Assembly: GCA_002363865.1 (NCBI GenBank)
Contig: DEWY01000003.1
Span: 1-61,233 of the forward strand
Direction of reading: 5' to 3'
Source: Caulobacteraceae bacterium UBA3198
GTDB lineage: Bacteria > Pseudomonadota > Alphaproteobacteria > Caulobacterales > Caulobacteraceae
DNA: 61,233 nt
Shown: positions 35,230 to 47,600 of the stretch, one piece after another
Layout of the letters: each line of letters starts with the position of its first letter
Numbering within the stretch: position 1 is the stretch's first letter
Notes under the pieces: model-generated
Databases searched by the model: none
Seen by the model: the letters and a program-made list of their open reading frames with translations, nothing else
Told to the model about the DNA's origin: nothing
Translations under genes and position numbers: made by a program

Positions 35230-36161
35230 CCTATGTACCCCCCAACGCCCTGGGCCCCGTGGCCCGGGCGGGCGCCGGCGTCGGCCCGCGTCCCTCGGTC
35301 TCCTTCGAGTTCTCGCCGCCCAAGGGCCCCAAGAGCGAGGCGAGCCTCTGGGAGGCGATCCGTCGCCTGGAGCCGCTGAACCCCACCTTCGTCTCGGTGA
35401 CCTACGGCGCCGGCGGCTCAACCCGCGACCGCACCCACCGCACGGTGGTGCGGATGCTCAAGGAGACCACCCTCAAGCCCGCCGCTCACCTGACCTGTGT
35501 CGAGGCCAGCCGCGATGAGGTGGACGAGGTCATCCGCGACTATTGGGAGGCCGGCATCCGCCATATCGTCGCCCTGCGCGGCGACCCGCCGGGCTCGCTG
35601 GGCGGCGCCTATACGCCGCGGACCGACGGCTATCAGAACGCCACCGAACTGACCGCCGGCATCCGGGCCATCGCGCCCTTCGACGTCAGCGTCGGCCTCT
35701 ATCCGCAGATCCACCCGGAAAGCCCGTCGGTGGACCACGATATTGACGTGCTGAAGGCCAAGATCGACGCCGGCGCCACCCGGGCGATCACCAACTTCTT
35801 CTTCGATATCGACGGCTATCTTCGGTTCATCGACAAGATCCGTAAGGCCGGCGTGACCATCCCGATCCTGCCCGGCATCATGCCGGTCTCCAGTTTCGAG
35901 GGCCTGGCGAACATGTCCCAGCGGATCGGCGTCACCATTCCCGACTGGCTGTCCAACCTGTTCGAGGGCCTCGACCAGGACCCGGAGACCCGCAAGCTGG
36001 TCGCAGCCTCCGTGGCCACTGAGATGTGCGCCCGCCTGTCCGAGGAAGGCTTCTCCGACTTCCACTTCTACACCCTCAACCGCGCCGACCTTGTCTATGC
36101 CATCTGCCGGGTGCTCGGCGTGCGCGAGGCGGCGCCTGCGCCCACGGAGGCCGCAACATGA
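35226..36161 (+). CDS. metF: 5,10-methylenetetrahydrofolate reductase
   Basis: 311 residues forming the TIM-barrel flavoprotein that makes 5-methyl-THF, the methyl donor for methionine synthase. Visible family motifs are the opening SFEFSPPKGPKSE, the NADH/folate glutamate region FVSVTYGAGGSTRDRTHRTV, IVALRGDPPG and ATRAITNFFFDIDGYLRFID. The start overlaps the regulator's stop (ATGA) and its stop overlaps the start of the next gene in the same way. It is therefore translated as part of one long unit with the beta-lactamase and metH part 1. Confidence 0.95.
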   Translation: MTYVPPNALGPVARAGAGVGPRPSVSFEFSPPKGPKSEASLWEAIRRLEPLNPTFVSVTYGAGGSTRDRTHRTVVRMLKETTLKPAAHLTCVEASRDEVDEVIRDYWEAGIRHIVALRGDPPGSLGGAYTPRTDGYQNATELTAGIRAIAPFDVSVGLYPQIHPESPSVDHDIDVLKAKIDAGATRAITNFFFDIDGYLRFIDKIRKAGVTIPILPGIMPVSSFEGLANMSQRIGVTIPDWLSNLFEGLDQDPETRKLVAASVATEMCARLSEEGFSDFHFYTLNRADLVYAICRVLGVREAAPAPTEAAT

Positions 36162-37027
36162 CCCTGAAAAGCTTGATCTTTGGCGCCGCGGGCGCCGTCC
36201 TGATCGCCAGCGGCGCCCAGGCCCAGCTGCCGCCGGGCTGGAGCGCGCCGGGCGAGCCGCTGAAGATCGCCGAGAACCTCCACTATGTGGGGACGCAGAC
36301 GATTGCGGTCTATCTGATCACCACGCCGGAGGGGCATATCCTGGTGGACGGCGCCATGCCCACCAGCGCGCCCCTGATCCTGGCCTCGATCCGCGAGCTC
36401 GGCTTCGACCCGGCCGACGTGAAGGTGATCCTCAACACCCACGCCCACTTCGACCACACCGGCGGCCTGGCCGATCTGAAGGCCGCCACCGGCGCGGCCC
36501 TGGCGGCCAGCGAAGGTGACCGCAGCGCCCTGGAAAGCGGGACCTATGTGGGGTCCGAAGAGGTCGAGACCTTCGCCTTCAAGCCGGTGGCCGTGGACCG
36601 CGTGCTGAAGGATGGGGACACCTTCGAGCTGGGGGGCATGGCGCTGACCGCCCACCTGACGCCGGGCCATTCGCCCGGGTGCACCACCTGGACCTTCCCC
36701 CTGGTGGTGGACGGTCAGACCCGCCAGGCGATGATCTATTGCTCCACCTCGGTGGCGGCCAATCGCCTGGTCTCGGCCGACAAGGGGCCGCAGTATCCGG
36801 GCATCGTCGCCGACTATGAGCAGACCTTCGCCCGGCTCAAGACCATGAGCGCCGACGTCTTCCTGGCGCCGCACGCCGAACAGTTCGGCCTGGCGAAGAA
36901 GCGCGCGGCCATGGGCGAGGGCGCCCCCAACCCCTTCGTCGATCCTACGGAACTGCAAAAGGTGGTCGCCGTGAGCGAGGCCGCCTTCCGTGCAGCGCTG
37001 GCCAAACAGCAGGAAGCCGCCCAATGA
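36158..37027 (+). CDS. Subclass B3 metallo-beta-lactamase (CAU-1-like)
   Basis: 289 residues with a signal peptide ending at GAQAQ, so it is periplasmic. The di-zinc site has the subclass B3 set: His95, His97, Asp99 and His100 in NTHAHFDHTGG, His171 in TPGHSPGCTTW, and His239 in LAPHAEQFG. Asp99/His100 and His239 give the second zinc site without the Cys ligand of B1 and B2 enzymes. The closest named relative I can recall is CAU-1/Mbl1b of Caulobacter. It would hydrolyse beta-lactams, but low-affinity members exist and the native role may differ. It is joined by 4-base overlaps to metF before it and metH part 1 after it, so it must be expressed with the methionine genes. Confidence 0.9.
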   Translation: MTLKSLIFGAAGAVLIASGAQAQLPPGWSAPGEPLKIAENLHYVGTQTIAVYLITTPEGHILVDGAMPTSAPLILASIRELGFDPADVKVILNTHAHFDHTGGLADLKAATGAALAASEGDRSALESGTYVGSEEVETFAFKPVAVDRVLKDGDTFELGGMALTAHLTPGHSPGCTTWTFPLVVDGQTRQAMIYCSTSVAANRLVSADKGPQYPGIVADYEQTFARLKTMSADVFLAPHAEQFGLAKKRAAMGEGAPNPFVDPTELQKVVAVSEAAFRAALAKQQEAAQ

Positions 37028-38100
37028 GCCATAACCATCCCGGCCGCGCCGCGCGCATCGCCGCCCTGAAGGCCGCCGCCAAGGAGCGCATCCTGATCCT
37101 CGACGGCGCCTGGGGCGTCATGATCCAGAAGCGCAAGCTGGACGAGGCCGACTATCGCGGGGACCGGTTCAAGAACCATCCCGTCGACATGAAGGGCAAT
37201 AACGACATTCTCTGTCTGACGCGGCCCGACATCATCGCCGACCTGCACGACCAGTATTACGCGGCCGGCGCCGACATCTCGGAGACCAACACCTTCTCGG
37301 CCACCACCATAGCCCAGGCCGACTATGAGGCGGGCGAGGCGGTCTATGACATCAACTTCCAGGGCGCGAAGATCGCCCGTGAGGTGGCCGACCGCTGGAC
37401 GCAGAACGAGCCGGACAAGCCGCGCTTCGTGGCCGGCTCCGTCGGGCCCCTCAACCGCATGCTCTCCATGTCCTCGGACGTGAACGATCCGGGCGCGCGC
37501 ACCGTGACCTTCGACCAGGTCTATCAGGCCTATCGCCAGCAGATGATCGCCCTGCACGACGGCGGCGTGGACCTGTTCCTGATCGAGACCATCACCGATA
37601 CGCTGAACTGCAAGGCGGCCATCAAGGCGATCCTCGATCTGGAAGACGAGGGCTATGAGCCCCTGCCGATCTGGATTTCCGGCACCATCACCGACCGTTC
37701 GGGCCGCACCCTGTCGGGCCAGACGGTGGAGGCCTTTTGGAACTCGGTGCGCCACGCCAAGCCCTTCGCCATCGGCCTGAACTGCGCGCTGGGCGCCGAC
37801 CTGATGCGGCCCCACATCGCCGAACTGGCCCGGATCGCCGACACGCTTGTCTCCGCCTATCCCAACGCCGGCCTGCCCAACGCCATGGGCGAGTATGACG
37901 AGAGCCCCGACCAAACCGGCCACCAGCTGCACGAATGGGCCAAGAGCGGCTTGGTCAACATCCTGGGCGGCTGTTGCGGCACGACGCCCGACCATATCCG
38001 TCACGTGGCCGATGAGGTCCGCGGCATGACCCCGCGCCAACCGCCGGAGCGCGCCACCGCCCTGCGCCTGGCCGGCCTGGAACCGTTCGAGCTGGCCTGA
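37024..38100 (+). CDS. metH: Methionine synthase, homocysteine-binding domain as a separate protein
   Basis: 358 residues matching only the first domain of cobalamin-dependent methionine synthase, the homocysteine S-methyltransferase barrel. The zinc-binding cysteines are visible in IGLNCALGAD and in GGCCGTTPDHI. The opening ILILDGAWGVMIQ and the motif GADISETNTFSATTIAQADY are typical of MetH. Full-length MetH is ~1200 residues; here the rest is encoded by the next gene, so the enzyme is split. It starts within the stop of the beta-lactamase gene (ATGA). Confidence 0.94.
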   Translation: MSHNHPGRAARIAALKAAAKERILILDGAWGVMIQKRKLDEADYRGDRFKNHPVDMKGNNDILCLTRPDIIADLHDQYYAAGADISETNTFSATTIAQADYEAGEAVYDINFQGAKIAREVADRWTQNEPDKPRFVAGSVGPLNRMLSMSSDVNDPGARTVTFDQVYQAYRQQMIALHDGGVDLFLIETITDTLNCKAAIKAILDLEDEGYEPLPIWISGTITDRSGRTLSGQTVEAFWNSVRHAKPFAIGLNCALGADLMRPHIAELARIADTLVSAYPNAGLPNAMGEYDESPDQTGHQLHEWAKSGLVNILGGCCGTTPDHIRHVADEVRGMTPRQPPERATALRLAGLEPFELA

Positions 38101-38111
38101 ACCCTTGGCTT

Positions 38112-38136
38112 GCCCTTCGCCATGCGGGAGAAGGGC
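38112..38136. other. Hairpin in the gap between the two metH genes
   Basis: GCCCTTC (38112-38118) pairs with GAAGGGC (38130-38136) across an 11-base loop. It has no U tract, so it looks more like a dispersed palindromic element or an mRNA processing/stabilising hairpin than a terminator. The 96-base gap holds no other signal apart from GGAG before the next ATG. Confidence 0.4.
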
Positions 38137-38196
38137 GGCTGAAGAACCTATGACGCTGCGCCTCAGGGCTGCGGCGCGACCGTCTATCGGAGTCCC

Positions 38197-40842
<2,646 letters not shown>

Positions 40843-40865
40843 ACCCCGGGGCCCAGGAGCGCTTG

Positions 40866-41168
40866 ATGACGGATATCGACGACAGGACCGCCGCAGAGGC
40901 CTTCCGCCGGCTGTTGGCCCATCTGCAGATGCGCTCCGACGCCCAGAACGTGGATCTCATGGGTCTGGCCGGGTTCTGCCGCAATTGCCTGGCCGACTGG
41001 GTCAGCGAGGCCTCGGAAGGCGCCCTGGACCGGCAGGCGGCCCGCGAGGCCGTCTATGGCATGCCCTACGAGGCCTGGAAGGCTGACCAGCCGCAGGCCA
41101 CGCCCGAGCAGCTGGCGAAGATGGACGCCAGCCTCGCCCTGAACGAACAGCTGCGCGCCAAGGCCTGA
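40866..41168 (+). CDS. DUF1244-family small protein
   Basis: 100 residues matching the DUF1244 family of short helical proteins. Visible features are AFRRLLAHLQMRSDAQNVDLMGLAGFCRNCLADW, with a conserved FCRNCL Cys-x2-Cys pair, and a YGMPYEAWKA segment. The Cys pair may bind metal, but this is not established. A TTG one codon earlier opens the frame; ATG 40866 is the sensible start. It follows metH after 23 bases and probably shares the transcript; convergent with the receptor gene beyond. Confidence 0.88.
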   Translation: MTDIDDRTAAEAFRRLLAHLQMRSDAQNVDLMGLAGFCRNCLADWVSEASEGALDRQAAREAVYGMPYEAWKADQPQATPEQLAKMDASLALNEQLRAKA

Positions 41169-41199
41169 GCGCCTCACACGCCTCCCACCAACAGCCACG

Positions 41200-41230
41200 A
41201 AAAAGGGGCGGCGCCTTGCGGCGCCGCCCC
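41200..41230 (-). terminator. Intrinsic terminator of the first TonB receptor gene
   Basis: An 11-bp perfect stem (GGGGCGGCGCC / GGCGCCGCCCC) with a TTGC loop is followed, in the minus direction, by a run of five T. It lies 26 bases beyond the receptor's stop. It may also stop read-through from the methionine operon, though it lacks a plus-strand U tract. Confidence 0.85.
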
Positions 41231-41255
41231 GATCCGTCTTCCGTGAGGTCTGCGC

Positions 41256-44147
41256 TTAGAAGCGCTTGGTCACGTTCAGCTTGAAGTGACGGCCGTAGGG
41301 GTTGGCCGTGAAGGGGTCGTAGGACAGGTCCAGCCGGGCGAACGGCGGGTCCTGGTCGAACATGTTGATCACCGTGGCGCTGACCGTAGTGTCCCAGGGC
41401 AGGAACACCCGATAGGCCAGATCGGCGGTCACGAAGGCGTCGATCTTCTGACCTTCCTGGTTGGTGGCGAAGGTCGCCGAACCGGCCCGGGTGTCGATCA
41501 TATTGTCCACATAGCGCAGGGTGGCCCGCACATTGTGGATGTCGCGATTGTACTCGGTGAAGAAGGTGCCCTTCCACTGCGGCTGCGAGCCGTAGCCGAG
41601 ATAGTCCATCGTGCCGACATAGTCGGTGGCTTCCGCCACGGCCACGCCTTCGATGGTGTTGGCGTCCACCTGGTACTCGATCACATAGGTCAGGTCGGCG
41701 CCGAAGTTCATGTCGCCGCCCAGAACGTCCCGGGCCCGGTAGGAGGCCGAGAAGTCGAGACCGCTGGTCTTCACGTCCGGCCCGTTCACGAAGTTGATGC
41801 GGACGCGGTTGATGGCGGTCGCGCCGCAGGCGCCGGTGAAGCTCACCCGCGAGAGCAGGGCGGCGAAGGCCGGGTTGGCGCAGTTGTTGGCGCCCGCGGC
41901 CCCGTTCGGGAACAGGGTGTTGACGATGTCGGAGCCGGACTCGTTGTCGATGGGGCCTTCGAAGTCGAAGCTCCAGTAGTCCACCGAGGCGCGGAAGTCG
42001 CCGAAGTCGAACAGGGCGCCCAGGTTCAGGGTGAGCGCCTCTTCAGGCTCCAGGTTCGGATTGCCGAAGGTGTCATAGGCCCGGTAGCCGCCCGCCGCAG
42101 TCGTGTAGGCCAGGTTGGTGGTCGAGGCCGGGCTGATCTGGGTGGTCGGCGGAGCGCGGAAGGTCGAGCCCGCCGAGGCGCGGAAGGCCAGCCAGTCGGT
42201 CGCCTGATAGCGCAGGGCGACCTTCGGGTTGGTGGTCGAGCCGACATTGCCGCCGTAGTCCTCGTAACGCACCGCTAGCGTGGCGTTCAGGCTGTCGGTG
42301 AGCGGCACGGCCATTTCGCCGAAGAACGAGATGACCGACTGGTCGAGATCATAGTCGGGCAGGGCGCCGAAGAAGGTGAAGGGCCCGTTCTGCGCCACGC
42401 AGGTGGCCGCGGGATTGACCGAGGAGTCGGCGCAGGGATTCACCGCGATGTTGGTGAAGTCGCTGTTCTGACGCTCCAGGCCCGACCAGCGGTACTGGGT
42501 CCCGGCGGCCCAGCCGATTTCGCCAGCGCCGAAATCGATGGGCAGCTGACCATTGAACACCAGGTCGGCGGTGTAGAGCTGCGAGCGGATATCGTAGGCG
42601 TATTCCTCGAAGATGTAGTCGAGGACTTCACGGCTGTTGGCCGTGCCGGCGACGAAGTTCGGGTTGGTGCGGCCGTCGACCGCATTGCCCGAGGTTCCCG
42701 ACGAGAAGGGGTTGAACCACAGGCAGCCGTTGGCGCCCGGCGTGGAGCCGGTGCAGCCCGCGCCGCCCAGCCCGCGCAGGGCCAACTGCAGACGACCCAC
42801 CAGGACGTCGGGGGTGGCGATGGAGCTCCAGTTGTCCATGTAGGTCATGGACGCATCCCAGCCGATCCCGCCGCCGAACTCGAACTCGCCGGTCAGGCCG
42901 GCCGAGACGCGATAGGCGTCGAAGCGACGCTTGTCTTCCTTGCCGCCGCCGCCGAACAGGTCGTTGCCGTCGACGCCGATCGGACGCCACGCCACCGAGG
43001 TGAACAGACCCGCGGTCGCCGCAGACGCCGGGATCTGACCGGGATTGGTGGCCAGCAGGGCCTGCAGGCCCGGGTTGTTGGCGGGGATGAAATAGCCGTT
43101 CGGCTGGATCTTGGTGGTCAGCGCCGAGGAGGGGAAGTTGTTCGGCGGATAGGAGGGCGAGGAGTTCTCGGCCGACACGTCGTGGCCGGCATAGAGGATC
43201 TCGGCGTGGAAGGTGGTCGTGTCGGTGACGTCGAAGTTGAACTCGCCGTAGAGCTGCCAGTAGTCCTCTTCCTCAACCAGGTTGTTGAAGCCGATGTACT
43301 GGAACTGGCAGAGCGCGCCGGTCTGCGGGCCCGAGATCACGTTACAGGCCGGATCGACCACCGGGTTGGTGTAGGTGAAGCCGCCGTTGGCGCTCGACAG
43401 ATAGAGGCCGGGGTTGCCGAAGGAGGACCAACCGCCCTGCGGGTTCTCGGCATAGGGGCGGACTGCGAAGTCGCGCTCGACCGTCGGCAGCTCCGAACGG
43501 TGGCGATAGCCGCCGCTCAGCAGCAGGCTGGAGCGATCATTGGTGAAGCCATAGGTCAGGCTGGCGCTGTAGTCGCCGTCAGAGCCGTCCACATAGGTGT
43601 AGCCGCCCTGCAGCTCGAGGCCGTTGAAATTCTTGCGGGTGATGAAGTTGATCACGCCGCCGATGGCGTCGGAGCCGTAGGTGGCGGCCGCGCCGTCCTT
43701 CAGAACTTCCACGCGGCCGATGGCCGACTGCGGCAGCAGGTTGGTGTCGACGAAGATCGAACCCGGCGAGGTCGCCATCCGGCGACCGTTGAACAGCACC
43801 AGGGTCCGCTCGGCGCCCAGGCCGCGGAGGTTGGCGCTGCCGACGCCCGTGGTCTGGCCGGCGCCGAACTGGTTGGATTCACCCACCGCGCCCTGCACGG
43901 CCGGGATCGACTTGATCAGGTCCACCGTCGAGGGCGAACCCTGCTTCTGCAGTTCATCGGCGCCGATGACGTTCACCGGCAGGGCGGCGTCCTCGGGCGT
44001 GCCGGCGATGAAGGAGCCGGTGACGACCACTTCTTCAACCAGGGCGGGCGCGTCGGCGCCCGTGGTCTGGGCCGCAGCGGAACCGGCCGACAGGGCCGTG
44101 GCGACGGCGAGGACCGAAGCGGTCACCAGATAATGCGAGCTTCTCAT
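41256..44147 (-). CDS. TonB-dependent outer-membrane receptor
   Basis: 963 residues. Signal peptide 1-27 (...AGSAAAQ) is followed by a TonB box-like stretch (VEEVVVTGSF), a plug domain to about 190 (LRGLGAERTLVLFNGRRMA, KDGAAATYGSDAIGGVINFIT) and a 22-stranded barrel ending in the terminal phenylalanine of KLNVTKRF, required for outer-membrane insertion. Receptors of this kind import large or scarce compounds with energy from TonB-ExbBD. The substrate is not visible and no transport partner is adjacent. Its plug region is nearly identical to that of the next receptor, so the two are tandem paralogs. GGGGAAACGC precedes the ATG. Confidence 0.93.
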   Translation of the reverse strand: MRSSHYLVTASVLAVATALSAGSAAAQTTGADAPALVEEVVVTGSFIAGTPEDAALPVNVIGADELQKQGSPSTVDLIKSIPAVQGAVGESNQFGAGQTTGVGSANLRGLGAERTLVLFNGRRMATSPGSIFVDTNLLPQSAIGRVEVLKDGAAATYGSDAIGGVINFITRKNFNGLELQGGYTYVDGSDGDYSASLTYGFTNDRSSLLLSGGYRHRSELPTVERDFAVRPYAENPQGGWSSFGNPGLYLSSANGGFTYTNPVVDPACNVISGPQTGALCQFQYIGFNNLVEEEDYWQLYGEFNFDVTDTTTFHAEILYAGHDVSAENSSPSYPPNNFPSSALTTKIQPNGYFIPANNPGLQALLATNPGQIPASAATAGLFTSVAWRPIGVDGNDLFGGGGKEDKRRFDAYRVSAGLTGEFEFGGGIGWDASMTYMDNWSSIATPDVLVGRLQLALRGLGGAGCTGSTPGANGCLWFNPFSSGTSGNAVDGRTNPNFVAGTANSREVLDYIFEEYAYDIRSQLYTADLVFNGQLPIDFGAGEIGWAAGTQYRWSGLERQNSDFTNIAVNPCADSSVNPAATCVAQNGPFTFFGALPDYDLDQSVISFFGEMAVPLTDSLNATLAVRYEDYGGNVGSTTNPKVALRYQATDWLAFRASAGSTFRAPPTTQISPASTTNLAYTTAAGGYRAYDTFGNPNLEPEEALTLNLGALFDFGDFRASVDYWSFDFEGPIDNESGSDIVNTLFPNGAAGANNCANPAFAALLSRVSFTGACGATAINRVRINFVNGPDVKTSGLDFSASYRARDVLGGDMNFGADLTYVIEYQVDANTIEGVAVAEATDYVGTMDYLGYGSQPQWKGTFFTEYNRDIHNVRATLRYVDNMIDTRAGSATFATNQEGQKIDAFVTADLAYRVFLPWDTTVSATVINMFDQDPPFARLDLSYDPFTANPYGRHFKLNVTKRF

Positions 44148-44625
44148 GCGTTTCCCCGTTTTGCTTAATTAATAGGCGTTGCGGCCAAATCTGACCGCGA
44201 GGGGGCTTAGTGGCGGACTTGAGCGGCAGAAATCAAGGTTCTTGATCCCGATTGAAAGAAACGGTCGAGCTAGAAAAAGTCAAAGGCGACAAAAAAATGG
44301 CCAAATCCATGTATATAAAACGATGGTTGGTCAAATAAGCGCGAGCCTCTGGCTGGGGCGCGAAAAAACACCAAAAGAATCAGCGCGCCATAATCGTCCG
44401 AACCGTCAAAATAAGCAGAGACGCTAAACTGTCGCAAAGGGGCCACACCTCCGCAGATTTTTGCCTTGGACCCCGTAGCGGCGCATGCCGGCCGGCTCAG
44501 TCGCCCCCCGACCAGCCATACCCAACCGTATAGGACGATCCGATTCCGATGTTTGGAAAGGAATGAGGCCACGGCGATGGCCAGAACATGGGGTCGGGTC
44601 CGGGGCCAGGGGGCGCGGTCGCCAC
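44148..44625. other. Intergenic region upstream of the first TonB receptor
   Basis: About 480 bases of lower GC than the surrounding genes, with A-rich runs around 44275-44300. No open frame here looks coding. It should carry the receptor's promoter on the minus strand and may include a long 5' leader; a TTAATTAATA run lies at about 44165-44174. No transporter-type riboswitch fold could be recognised by eye. Confidence 0.4.
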
Positions 44626-44658
44626 AAGAAAAAAGGGGCGGCCCCGGGAGGCCGCCCC
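44626..44658 (-). terminator. Intrinsic terminator of the second TonB receptor gene
   Basis: A 9-bp perfect stem (GGGGCGGCC / GGCCGCCCC) with a six-base loop is followed in the minus direction by a T-rich run (complement of AAGAAAAAA). It lies 26 bases past the stop codon, the same distance as in the paralogous receptor gene. Confidence 0.85.
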
Positions 44659-44683
44659 TTCAGTGTAACTCAGGTATCTGCAA

Positions 44684-47600
44684 TCAGAACTTCTTGCGCA
44701 CGCCGATCTTGAAGTTACGGCCGTACACATTCCCGATCGCCGGATCGTACGAATATTCAATCCGCGAGGCCGACGGATCTTCGTCGGTCACGTTGAGGAT
44801 CGAGGCGGTCAGGGTGGTGTCCCAGGGCAGGAACACGCGGTAGGTCAGGTCCAGCGTCGTGAACGCATCCACCTCCTGGCCGAAGGTCACCAGCTGGCAA
44901 CCCGTGGTGGAGGCCGCATTGGCCACCGTGCAGGGGACGGCCGAGAAGCCGGTGTTGACGACGGTCGGGCCACGGTTGTCGGTGACGCCGTCGATGTGGT
45001 TGATCGTGGCGCGGACATTGTGGTCGCCGTTGTCGTACTCGGCGTAGAAGGCCCCGCGCCATTCGGGGATCGTGCCCGGCAGGCGGTCATAGTTGGCGAA
45101 GCCGACAGCCTCATAGGACGGGGTCACCGTCACGCCGTTCACGATGAAGGCGTCCTGCTCGTACTCCAGCACATAGCTGACTGTGCCGTGCAGGCTCAGA
45201 CGTCCGCCGAACACGTCGCCCGGATAGGAATAGTCCAGGGTGGCGTCGATGCCGGAGGTCTTGAGCTCAGGCCCGTTGACCAGGTCCGAACGCACCCGCG
45301 AGATGTCCGACCCCATGGTCACGCCCTGAACGCAGGCGTTGTTGTTGGAGAAGGTCACCAGATAGCGGAGCGGATCAGCGCAGTTGACCAGCTGGGCGCC
45401 GTTGCCCGGGCCGTTGGCCACCCGGTTGGCGACCACATTGGCCGGCACGCGGACGATCTGATCCTCGAGCTTGATGCTCCAGTAGTCGAACATGGCCCGG
45501 ACATCGCCGAAGTCGAACAGGGCGCCGATGCTGTAGGTCAGCGCCTGTTCCGGACCGATGGCCGAGTTGCCGAAGGCGTCCACCGACTTGAAGGCGTTGC
45601 CGGCGGCCTGGATGCCCGACAGGCCCGTCGCGCCGCCGGGAGCCCGGTCGGTCGGGGTCGGGCCGCGGAAGGTGGTGCCCACCGAACCGCGCATGGAGAA
45701 CCAGTCGGTGGCGTCCCACTTCATCGACAGCTTCGGGTTGGTCGTCGAACCCGTCTCGCCGCCATAGTCCTCGAAGCGCAGCGCCAGGGCGGCGTTGAGG
45801 TTGTCGAGGATCGGCAGGTTCATCTCGCCGAACACCGCGTAGATCGACTCATCCACATAGTAGGGCTGCGACTGGCCCAGGAACATGTAGGGGCCGGTCT
45901 GGATCGCGCAGCTGGTGTCGCCGGGAACCGGGCAGGGCGTGATGTTGCGGTCGTAGAAGGCGCTGCCGAGGCGGCGGGTCTGCTCGGACGAACGCCATTG
46001 GGCGCCGGCCGCCCAGTTCACGACGCCGCCGGGCAGTTCGAAGCCCGTCGTGCCGTTGAACACCAGGTCGACGACATACAGCTCGTTGGTGGTCTCGCCG
46101 ATCTGGTCGTCATAGAGCCAGCGGGCCAGCGCGGCGCTGTTGGCCTGGGCCGGGTCGTAGGTCGGGTTGGTCGCGCCCAGCATCGGGTTGCCCGGATAGG
46201 CGGTCGAGAAGGGGTTCAGCCACTCGCAGCCATTGGCGCCGGGGGTGTTTCCGGTGCAGTTCGGGCCGCCCAGGCCGCGCAGGGCCTGATCGAGACGGTT
46301 GATCAGGATGTCGCGGGTGACGCCATAGGCCTGGTTGCGCGAATAGGTGAAGGCCAGGTCCCAGCCGATGCCGCCGGCGACGTCGAACTCGCCCTTCAGG
46401 CCGGTGGCGATGCGGAACAGCTCATAGGAGCGTTCGCCCTTCTGACCGTCATAGCCAAAGGCGGGGTTGCCGCCGCTGGCGAACGGACGCCACAGGGTCA
46501 GCTGCAGGCCCGAGGTCGGAATAGCCGCATAGGCGCCCGCCGCCGTCGCCGAGCCGAAGACCTGCGGGTTGGCCGCCAGGAAGGCCTGGACATAGGGGTT
46601 CGACTTGGGCGCGAAATACTGGGTGCTGCCCGGGCCGAACGGTCCCTGGGTCGGGGGATAGGACGGCGAGTAGCCGATGTTGGGCACATCGGTCTTGGAG
46701 TACATGCCCTCGAGGAAGAACTCGGTGGTGTCGGTCAGGTCGAAGTTCAGCTCGCCGTACAGCTGGTAGCGGTCGGTCTCTTCGATCAGGTTGGCGAAGG
46801 GGACGTAGCTGTAATAGCAGGCCGGCAGCTGGCTGGCGCCGGACTGATAGACGCCCTGATAGCCGCCCACCGCGCCGCAGCTCGCTTCACGGATGGAGCC
46901 CACGGCGTCGCCGTAGTTGGGATCCGGCGTGCCCGGGATGGTGGGCAGGTCGACGCCCAGACGGGCGACATAGAAGCCGGGATTGGACAGGAACGACCAG
47001 CCGCTCGGATTGGTCGTGTAGTCCTGATAGGCCCAGTCGCGATCCAGGGTGTCGAGTTCGGAGCGATGCTGGTACCCCGCGGCGATGAAGGCGCTGCCGC
47101 GTTCACCCTGCCAGCCCCAGGCGGCGCTCATATTGTACTCGCCGTCGGTGCCGTCGACGTAGCGGTACTCGCCCGACACCTCGAAGCCCGAGAAGGTCTT
47201 CTTGGTGATGAAGTTGATGACCCCGCCGATGGCGTCGGAGCCGTAGGTGGCGGCCGCGCCATCCTTCAGCAGCTCCACCCGGCCGATGGCGGCGGTGGGG
47301 ATCAGGTTGGTGTCGACGCCGGTCAGCGGGTCGGTCGACATGAAGCGACGGCCGTTGAACAGCACCAGGGTCCGCTGGGGGCCCAGGCCGCGCATGTTGA
47401 TCGAGCCCGCGCCGATGGCGCCCTGGGCCGAAGTCGAGAACTGGTTGGAGTCGCCCAGGACCGGGCCGCTGATGGTCAGCGACTTGATCAGTTCGGTGGT
47501 CGACGGCGAGCCCTGCTTTTCCAGTTCCGCAGAGCTGATCACGTCCACCGGCAGAGCCGCGTCTTCAGGCGTGCCGGCGATGAACGAGCCGGTGACGACG

